A DNA stretch of 13,666 nt from VFHP01 sp964443385 (GTDB taxonomy: Bacteria; Chloroflexota; Dehalococcoidia; Lucifugimonadales; UBA2985): assembly GCA_964443385.1 (NCBI GenBank), contig CAYUCO010000123.1:1-13666 (forward strand), read 5' to 3'. This document shows positions 6,406 to 11,872 of the stretch, piece after piece. The stretch's first letter is position 1; each line of letters opens with the position of its first letter. A program made the position numbers and the translations under genes. Below the pieces are notes generated by a model that worked only from the letters and a program-made list of their open reading frames with translations, was not told the DNA's origin and did not search any database.

Positions 6406-7737
6406 TTATTTACTCGAGCGGCATTCCGTCATGAGGGAAACAAGTCGATCGATTTCTTCTTTCGTGTTCATTTCAGTGACTGCAATGAGTAGTCCATCTT
6501 TTACTCTGTCGCTGACATCAATACCACCGATGAGTCCATTCTCCAAGAAGTAATCATTAAGTTTTTCTGGACTAACTGGGCAACTAACAACGAACTCTTT
6601 AAAGAATGTACCACCAAACGGCAAGCTGTAACCCGGGATCTGAGATATCATAGATGCTGCATAATGAGCTTTGTGATAAGCCATTTCCGCAACATGTCTG
6701 ATTCCCACTCTTCCCATAGAACCGATGTATGCTACTACAGCAGTGCCTATAAGAGCTTCACTAGTACAAATATTAGATGTAGCCCGCTCTCTTCTTATGT
6801 GTTGCTCTCTAGTTTGCAAAGTAAGCACGTACCCTTCTCTTTGCTTAGTATCAGTGGTCTTACCAACTATCCTGCCTGGCATTTGTCTTACAAACTCAGA
6901 TTTGCACGTAAATAAACCTACATACGGACCCCCATAACTCAGAGGTACACCTAAAGGTTGGCCCTCAGCAACCACAATATCCGCACCATATTTCCCGGGA
7001 GCATTAAACATGCCTAAGAAAATTGGATCTGTGGATGTGACTAACAAAGTACCGTTTTCATGAGCAATCTTGGCAATATTTTTTAAATCTTCCAAATAAC
7101 CATAAAAGTTTGGATGTTGCACTAAAATACAAGCTGTTCTTTCATCTAATTTAATATCGGATGGATCTACTGAATATATTTCCAATCCCTGCGGCTCCAC
7201 ATAAGTTCTTATGACAGAAGTGTAAGCAGGTGAAATCGTATTTAATACTGCGATACGATCCTTCTTGGTTATTCTACAAGCCATCAACGCTGCCTCCGCT
7301 ATCGCGGTCGCTCCATCATACATTCCAGAATTAGCGATATCCATCTCAAAAAGCTGACATATCAGAGACTGAAATTCATATATGGTTTGTAAAGTACCTT
7401 GACTAACTTCAGGCTGATATGGAGTGTAAGCCGTAGCAAATTCAGCTCTGTTGATTACATGTTTGACAATAGAAGGTATAAAGTGTCTATAAGCGCCACC
7501 ACCCAGAAAACATGGCATTGTATCCGGAGTGTCATTCAGCATTGATAATCGTTGGAGTTCTCTAGTGATTTCCAACTCAGACAAAGGTTCGTTAAGGTTT
7601 AATTTAGGGAGATAATGTTCCTTCGGTATATCCTGGAACAGTTCGTCTGTCGAACTAACTCCTAACCGTTTAATAATTTGATCCCGATCGGTTTCAGTAT
7701 TAGGAACATATGGAGAATGTCTGGTTTCTGGTGTCAT
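6406..7737 (-). CDS. gcvPA: Glycine decarboxylase P-protein, subunit 1
   Basis: N-terminal-half subunit of the heteromeric P-protein (443 aa, usual size), which pairs with GcvPB to form the active site. Family blocks are YVPNTETDRDQ (10-20) with GVSSTDELF following, FLGGGAYRH (77-85), AYTPYQPEVSQGTLQ (103-117), MYDGATA (139-145) and QPLGVPLSYGGPYVG. Toward the C-terminus REQHIRRERATSNICT, the conserved arginine-rich segment, is followed by GGTFFKEF. The ATG is separated from the gcvH stop by only 3 nt. No proper Shine-Dalgarno sequence is visible (the nearest purine run, AGG, is about 11 nt away), so translational coupling to gcvH is likely. The split gene arrangement is typical of Firmicutes, Thermotogae, Chloroflexota and archaea rather than Proteobacteria. 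Confidence 0.97.
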   Translation of the reverse strand: MTPETRHSPYVPNTETDRDQIIKRLGVSSTDELFQDIPKEHYLPKLNLNEPLSELEITRELQRLSMLNDTPDTMPCFLGGGAYRHFIPSIVKHVINRAEFATAYTPYQPEVSQGTLQTIYEFQSLICQLFEMDIANSGMYDGATAIAEAALMACRITKKDRIAVLNTISPAYTSVIRTYVEPQGLEIYSVDPSDIKLDERTACILVQHPNFYGYLEDLKNIAKIAHENGTLLVTSTDPIFLGMFNAPGKYGADIVVAEGQPLGVPLSYGGPYVGLFTCKSEFVRQMPGRIVGKTTDTKQREGYVLTLQTREQHIRRERATSNICTSEALIGTAVVAYIGSMGRVGIRHVAEMAYHKAHYAASMISQIPGYSLPFGGTFFKEFVVSCPVSPEKLNDYFLENGLIGGIDVSDRVKDGLLIAVTEMNTKEEIDRLVSLMTECRSSK

Positions 7738-7740
7738 TAA

Positions 7741-8130
7741 CTAAGAGCCTAAGGAATCCAAAAATGATTGGTACTCATCAGCAGTCAATAATTCATCGAA
7801 TTCAGAGGCATTAGACACAATAATACGCACCAACCAACCGCTATTGTGGGGATCTGCATTCACCAGTTCAGGACTGTCTAATGCAATATTATTTATTTCG
7901 ATAACTTCCCCAGAAACTGGTGAAAATATGTCTGAGACTGACTTTACCGATTCTATTTCTCCTAGTTTCTGCATTTTACTTAACATGGATCCAACATTCG
8001 GAAGATCAAGATAAACAATATCACCCAAATGTTCCTGAGCATAATCAGTAATACCAACTAGCAAACTTTCATTAATATCTTGTTTAGCCCACTCATGTTC
8101 TTTTGAATATTTTCTGTCGTTTGGATACAT
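7741..8130 (-). CDS. gcvH: Glycine cleavage system H-protein
   Basis: Lipoyl carrier of the glycine cleavage system (129 aa, usual length). It shuttles the aminomethyl group from the P-protein to GcvT and then presents dihydrolipoyl for reoxidation by the L-protein. The lipoylation site is K63 in GEIESVKSVSDIFSPVSG, flanked by the typical hammerhead sequence. KEHEW (10-14), GITDYAQEHLGDIVYLDLP (26-44) and the C-terminal NSGWLVRI are family signatures. The ATG lies 4 nt after the gcvT stop. AGGGG (8142-8138) within the end of gcvT serves as a ribosome site 7 nt upstream. K63 would be lipoylated through LipA, whose gene lies at the left edge. The L-protein gene (lpd) is not in the window. Confidence 0.97.
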   Translation of the reverse strand: MYPNDRKYSKEHEWAKQDINESLLVGITDYAQEHLGDIVYLDLPNVGSMLSKMQKLGEIESVKSVSDIFSPVSGEVIEINNIALDSPELVNADPHNSGWLVRIIVSNASEFDELLTADEYQSFLDSLGS

Positions 8131-8134
8131 ACTA

Positions 8135-9220
8135 TTACCCCTGTTTTTTGTAAAATGGAATGCCCACGATTTCAGCTGGAGTGTTCCTGCCTCTTATACC
8201 TACATTAATGATGGTTCCAATACTAGAAAAAGCCTGCGGAACATACCCTAATCCTATACCCATATTAAGATTTTGAGAATAGGTTCCACTTGTAACTACA
8301 CCGATCTGGTTACATTCATCATCCAAAATTTCATAACCATTTCTAGGGACTCCCCGTTGTAACAATTTAAACCCCACAATCTTTTTTTGAGAATCTTTCT
8401 GTTTGATAAAAGCAAGGGCTTCTTGACCTACGAAATATTCTTTATTCCAAGACACAAATCTTTCAAGCCCAGCCTCTAATGGATTAGTATTAGAATCCAT
8501 ATCTGAACCATGAAGTAACAAACCGGCCTCTAATCTTAAAACGTCTCTCGCCCCCAACCCACAAGGCGTTGCACCCAATGCCACTAATTCCTTCCACACG
8601 AAAACCACTCCTTCGCTTGGAACAACCAACTCAAACCCATCTTCACCCGTGTATCCAGTCCTACACACAATAACCGGAAGAGTTTTGATATGCGATTGTT
8701 CACAGCGGAATGGCCTTAATTCAGAAGGGTTTGATGATAATAAATTGCTCAGTATTTTTTCAGAAGATGGCCCTTGTATGGCAAGTAAAGATTTCTCCCC
8801 GGTCACTAAATTAATGTTTACAGACACCTCCATCTTGTCTTTCCATTTCTCCAACCAACTCATTATTTCGTCGGTGTTTGAAGCATTTGGAACAAGTAAG
8901 AAATTCTGCGAGCCTAATCTATAGAGTATCGTATCATCTATAATGCCACCTTGTTCATTGCAAATTAAAGTATACTTAGCCCTGCCATCTTTCATGGATG
9001 GAACATCAGCCGTTACTATTTTGTTCAAAAACTCTAATGAACTAGGGCCATCTATTTGCACCAATCCCATATGAGAAACGTCAAAAATTCCCACTCCTGA
9101 TCTAACTGCCTTCGCTTCGTTTAATATACTAGAATATTGAATAGGCATATCCCATCCACCAAACGGAACCATAAGAGCTCCTGATGAAACGTGGTTATCA
9201 AATAATGAAGTTCTTTTCAA
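8135..9220 (-). CDS. gcvT: Aminomethyltransferase (glycine cleavage T-protein)
   Basis: Transfers the methylene group from aminomethyl-lipoyl-GcvH to tetrahydrofolate, releasing ammonia and giving 5,10-methylene-THF. At 361 aa it is full length, with the folate-binding GcvT domain followed by the C-terminal barrel. Key blocks are VPFGGWDMPIQY (18-29), FDVSHMG (46-52), the catalytic-aspartate segment NEQGGIIDD (88-96), CRTGYTGEDGFEL, and GLGARDVLRLEAGLLLHG. The start is TTG with GAGGA 7 nt upstream; the tandem ATGATG just before it is out of frame. It is the first gcv gene, 48 nt downstream of the DUF4430 lipoprotein stop. I see no terminator hairpin or clear promoter in that gap, so co-transcription with the B12 module is possible. 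No glycine riboswitch precedes it. Confidence 0.97.
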   Translation of the reverse strand: MKRTSLFDNHVSSGALMVPFGGWDMPIQYSSILNEAKAVRSGVGIFDVSHMGLVQIDGPSSLEFLNKIVTADVPSMKDGRAKYTLICNEQGGIIDDTILYRLGSQNFLLVPNASNTDEIMSWLEKWKDKMEVSVNINLVTGEKSLLAIQGPSSEKILSNLLSSNPSELRPFRCEQSHIKTLPVIVCRTGYTGEDGFELVVPSEGVVFVWKELVALGATPCGLGARDVLRLEAGLLLHGSDMDSNTNPLEAGLERFVSWNKEYFVGQEALAFIKQKDSQKKIVGFKLLQRGVPRNGYEILDDECNQIGVVTSGTYSQNLNMGIGLGYVPQAFSSIGTIINVGIRGRNTPAEIVGIPFYKKQG

Positions 9221-9268
9221 TTATTAATCCTCTGCATCATGTCATTCAATATTTGCACAACTACTCAC

Positions 9269-9727
9269 CTAAGGTGATGGCAAGCCCAATGCCTCCTGCC
9301 CATATTCTGTGTAAACCCAACCTATGACATGACCATCTTTAAGGGAAAAAAGATCTGCACCCAAAGGCAAAGGAGCCCATTTCTGCTGATTATCATCCCA
9401 TAGAAATATTATCCAATAATTTGGATCTTCGTTTCTCTTTCCGAATATAGATTCCACAAGATGAGAAAACATAGATGCATAGTATGTGGATTCTAGATCA
9501 CCTTGGACAACAGTTTTCGTTAATTCGTAAGCATTAGATCCTTCTGTAGTTTCAAAATTCCGAAACCATTGAAAATCGTCAGTGCTCTCATGTATAAGAA
9601 CACTAACATTTATCGTGCCTATGCTATCTTTATTCCCATTATTTCCAATTGCAACACATCCAGGAAGAAGCGCAATCAGCAATAAAAACGATATGACTTG
9701 ACTAGGAATGATCACAAATTGAAACAA
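9269..9727 (-). CDS. DUF4430 (transcobalamin-like C-terminal domain) lipoprotein
   Basis: Probable surface lipoprotein of 152 aa. A hydrophobic stretch (about 5-22) ends in the lipobox ALLPGC, with C24 the predicted lipidated cysteine, followed by a Gly/Asn-rich linker. Residues about 36-140 look like DUF4430: a beta strand (INVSVLIHE), FETTEGSNAYELTK, then NYWIIFLW, WAPLPLGAD and a closing KDGHVIGWVYTEYG. That domain is the one that caps cobalamin in transcobalamin. Under a cobalamin riboswitch and next to an S component, the likely role is extracellular corrinoid capture. The start is TTG immediately after the neighbour's TAG, with GGGG 7 nt upstream, or possibly the GTG five codons in. The n-region has no Lys or Arg, which is odd for a signal peptide, and the ORF is in frame with the upstream gene. 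The domain call is by pattern, not search. Confidence 0.75.
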   Translation of the reverse strand: MFQFVIIPSQVISFLLLIALLPGCVAIGNNGNKDSIGTINVSVLIHESTDDFQWFRNFETTEGSNAYELTKTVVQGDLESTYYASMFSHLVESIFGKRNEDPNYWIIFLWDDNQQKWAPLPLGADLFSLKDGHVIGWVYTEYGQEALGLPSP

Positions 9728-10378
9728 CTATTTACCCCAGTCTTTTGCAATCCTATTTAAGGCCAAAAAGCCCCTCATAACCAGTGGTCCGAGAGTCAAG
9801 AAAATGATTATGTTACTCGAGATATGAACAAATGAAAATAACAAAGCTCCCGGGTTGAATAAAGCTATATTTATCCAGTCGATGTACGAACCATCAGACA
9901 TATTAGCCCAAACTACACCAGTATACGCATTGGTAAATAAGTCATATAAAAATGTACCCAATGCGGCCAGCCCAACCAAAATTAATGACTGTCTTGAGTT
10001 AGAAATGCGCAAGTTGTTTGGATCGATCAATTTTCTAAAACCAAAACCCATAAAGGCATATATAGCCTCGCTCGTCATGAGAATGGTCAACAACAAAGAG
10101 TCAGCTGGTCCCCAAGGATTGAAAGTTCCATATAATAACCAAGCACTTACCCCAACAAGAACTCCCTTTCTGAAACCCAACACATATCCAGCCGAGAATA
10201 CCAATAGATCAAATAGTTTCACGTTTGGAAGCCCAGCCATAGCATAATTGGTTCCCAAAATCGCGATTATGAAAACGCTTGCGGTAATTACATCGGCTTT
10301 GTTTATTCGCGTCAGCTCTAAACTCGGCAGATTAAACTGTTTGGATATCACAGCATAAGATTTTGTTAAATTAGACAT
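9728..10378 (-). CDS. ECF-type transporter S component-like membrane protein
   Basis: Integral membrane protein of 216 aa with about six hydrophobic segments (roughly 29-48, 54-68, 71-86, 93-113, 131-150 and 168-205), the size and shape of energy-coupling-factor substrate-binding (S) components. LLYGTFNPWGP (81-91) and GTFLYDLFTN (141-150) resemble recurring motifs of S components. No ATPase or T component is encoded nearby, so it would rely on a shared module elsewhere. Its 5' leader is a cobalamin riboswitch, making a corrinoid or a precursor the best substrate guess. The ATG has a strong GGGGG (10390-10386) 7 nt upstream. Its UAG stop abuts, in the same frame, the start of the DUF4430 lipoprotein. 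Alternative: another vitamin or metal S component that happens to be B12-regulated. Confidence 0.72.
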   Translation of the reverse strand: MSNLTKSYAVISKQFNLPSLELTRINKADVITASVFIIAILGTNYAMAGLPNVKLFDLLVFSAGYVLGFRKGVLVGVSAWLLYGTFNPWGPADSLLLTILMTSEAIYAFMGFGFRKLIDPNNLRISNSRQSLILVGLAALGTFLYDLFTNAYTGVVWANMSDGSYIDWINIALFNPGALLFSFVHISSNIIIFLTLGPLVMRGFLALNRIAKDWGK

Positions 10379-10400
10379 GGCTAAACCCCCTTAATCTAAT

Positions 10401-10416
10401 GACAACTTCGGCTGTC
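10401..10416 (-). other. Small hairpin between terminator and S-component start
   Basis: On the minus strand, GACAGC-CGAA-GTTGTC is a 6-bp stem with one G-U pair and a 4-nt loop, immediately after the terminator U tract and 11 nt before the GGGGG ribosome site. It would be present only in read-through transcripts and might affect translation initiation or mRNA stability. Confidence 0.35.
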
Positions 10417-10448
10417 AAAAAAAAACCCACCCATCTTAAGGGCAGGTC
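10417..10448 (-). terminator. Rho-independent terminator of the cobalamin riboswitch
   Basis: On the minus strand, GACCTGCCC (10448-10440), a 7-nt loop, and GGGTGGGTT (10432-10424) pair over 9 bp, three of them G-U. The T tract runs nine bases (10425-10417). The G-U pairs form only in the minus-strand RNA, which fixes the direction. It lies upstream of the S-component start, so it is an attenuator. Its 5' arm contains the conserved ACCTGCC of the B12 element. Confidence 0.82.
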
Positions 10449-10621
10449 AATCGCACGAAAACACGCCGATACCTTTCCTCGAAGGTTCTAAACAACGGAC
10501 GCTAGAGAGACGATCTGGCTTGTCTACATTGTACAAGTAGGCATACAGTTGCGGGACAGCGCCGGTTTCTCACCGGCTTCTTCTCTCCATAACATTGTTA
10601 ATGCACCTGCAATAAGCAGGT
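10440..10621 (-). ncRNA. Cobalamin riboswitch
   Basis: A cobalamin aptamer lies on the minus strand between the promoter and the S-component gene. The core at 10580-10545 reads GAAGCCGGTGAG, AAACCGGCGC, TGTCCCGCAACTGT, matching the conserved GCC-GGTG-AAA-CCGG hairpin (10577-10561) and the hallmark CCCGCAACTGT. Upstream, GCAGGTGCATTAAC resembles the 5' conserved strand. Downstream, AAGCCAGA (10521-10514) resembles the start of the B12 box and sits in the loop of a 4-bp AGAC/GTCT hairpin (10525-10508). The box's expected ACCTGCC end comes about 65 nt later, at 10447, after an inserted stem (ACCTT/AAGGT, 10486-10471). The element is thus a variant or has a peripheral insertion. The plus-strand 10379-10783 gap contains no gene; it holds this RNA, its terminator and two divergent promoters. 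Confidence 0.88.
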
Positions 10622-10627
10622 CTTCGA

Positions 10628-10656
10628 ATAATAGCACAGAGATAAATGGGTTTCTA
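10628..10656 (-). promoter_or_regulatory. Promoter for the riboswitch / B12 module
   Basis: On the minus strand, TAGAAA (10656-10651, 4 of 6 matches), 17 nt, then TGC-TATTAT (10636-10628), an extended -10. The predicted start, about 10621, falls exactly where the riboswitch begins (ACCTGC). Confidence 0.6.
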
Positions 10657-10727
10657 TAAAATACGTTTATCTTTTGTGTTTTTTTTATTAAGTAGAATAA
10701 GTCAACTAAAAGTAGACGATATCCAAC

Positions 10728-10755
10728 TTGACCACACAAAACAGATAACTATAAT
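10728..10755 (+). promoter_or_regulatory. pheS promoter
   Basis: TTGACC (10728-10733), 16 nt, then a perfect TATAAT (10750-10755). The predicted start near 10762 leaves about 22 nt to the pheS ATG. That is too short for a T-box or leader-peptide attenuator of the classical kind. Confidence 0.7.
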
Positions 10756-10783
10756 AATAGTCTCTGGAAGATGGAGTTTCTCA

Positions 10784-11836
10784 ATGGCAGAAAATGATTT
10801 AATCGAACAAATTAGGGCTTTGGAACAAAGCGCTCTCAAAACTTTGGATGAGGCTCAGTCAAAAGAATCCTTGGAAGAGTGGCGGATATCATATATTGGC
10901 CGCAAGGGAGCATTGACATCTATCCTAAGACAATTACCATCATTATCTCCCGAAGACAGGAGACTGCTGGGCTCTGTAGGCAATAAAGTAAAAACGAACT
11001 TGGAAGAAAGCTTCGCCAACGCCCAACAATCACTTGCCAAGTCCGGCAATGCTAATGAAAACCCTGGTGTAGACGTTACTATGCCTGGAAGACAAATATC
11101 AATTGGCAAACTACACCCTACCACTCAAATATTACGTGAAATATGTGATGCATTTGTCGGCATGGGATTCCAAGTTATAGAAGGACCAGAAGTTGAATGG
11201 GACCATTACAATTTTGAGAAACTGAACATCCCAAAAGATCATCCGGCAAGGGACATGTGGGACACACTGTGGATAGACTACGAAAATGAGAATAGAGAAA
11301 AATCAATGCTAATGAGAACCCACACATCCCCAATGCAAGTGAGAATAATGGAAAACCGTCAGCCTCCTTTGAGAGTCTTGGTGCCGGGAAAATGTTACAG
11401 ATACGAAGCCACAGATGCTACACACGAGTCACAATTCTACCAAGTTGAGGGGTTAGTCGTAGATCAAGGGATCACGTTTGCGGACCTAAAAGGAACTTTG
11501 TATGAATTTGCCAGATTGTTATTTGGAACAGATCGGAAGGTAAGGTTCAGAGTGGACTACTTCCCTTTCGTTGAACCCGGAGCTGAAATGGCGATTGACT
11601 GTTTTTCTTGCAGCAATGGTGAAGGGTGCAGAGTTTGTAAGGGCACTGGATGGATAGAAATACTGGGAGCCGGTATGGTAAATCCAAAGGTCCTTAAAGG
11701 ATTGGGATATGACCCATCCATATACACGGGTTTTGCATTTGGCATGGGTCCGGAGAGAATAGCGATGCTAAAATATGGAATAGACGACATAAGATTATTT
11801 TATTCTAACGACGTCAGATTTTTGAGTCAGTTCTAG
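10784..11836 (+). CDS. pheS: Phenylalanine-tRNA ligase alpha subunit
   Basis: Class II synthetase alpha chain (350 aa), which with PheT forms the alpha2-beta2 enzyme charging tRNA-Phe. An N-terminal coiled-coil arm (about 1-90) precedes the catalytic domain. Signatures are KDHPARDMWDTLW (151-163), LMRTHTSPMQ (176-185), motif 2 GKCYRYEATDATHESQFYQVEG (split at 202-211 and 212-223), and motif 3 GFAFGMGPERIAM (316-328). An insertion carries C-x2-C-x5-C-x2-C at 273, 276, 282 and 285, a likely zinc knuckle of a type seen in some bacterial PheS proteins. I chose ATG 10784 because GGAG (10773-10776) lies 7 nt upstream and the protein then has normal length. An in-frame ATG at 10646 would add 46 residues and start upstream of the promoter. 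Confidence 0.97.
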   Translation: MAENDLIEQIRALEQSALKTLDEAQSKESLEEWRISYIGRKGALTSILRQLPSLSPEDRRLLGSVGNKVKTNLEESFANAQQSLAKSGNANENPGVDVTMPGRQISIGKLHPTTQILREICDAFVGMGFQVIEGPEVEWDHYNFEKLNIPKDHPARDMWDTLWIDYENENREKSMLMRTHTSPMQVRIMENRQPPLRVLVPGKCYRYEATDATHESQFYQVEGLVVDQGITFADLKGTLYEFARLLFGTDRKVRFRVDYFPFVEPGAEMAIDCFSCSNGEGCRVCKGTGWIEILGAGMVNPKVLKGLGYDPSIYTGFAFGMGPERIAMLKYGIDDIRLFYSNDVRFLSQF

Positions 11837-11872
11837 TATTATAAATTTAAATCATGCTAAAAGGATCCGTAC

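Noticed and set aside
9221..9268. Possible separate promoter or glycine riboswitch before gcvT
   Set aside because: The 48-nt gap is too short for a glycine aptamer, and no -35/-10 pair with acceptable spacing was found.
10524..10739. Minus-strand 71-aa ORF overlapping the riboswitch
   Set aside because: It covers the promoter and aptamer RNA and shows no protein-like features.
10646..10783. N-terminal extension of pheS (46 residues, hydrophobic start)
   Set aside because: It begins upstream of the TTGACC/TATAAT promoter, is unlike PheS N-termini, and the internal ATG 10784 gives the family's normal length.
10762..10783. T-box or attenuator leader for pheST
   Set aside because: The predicted leader is only about 22 nt and contains no leader peptide or terminator.
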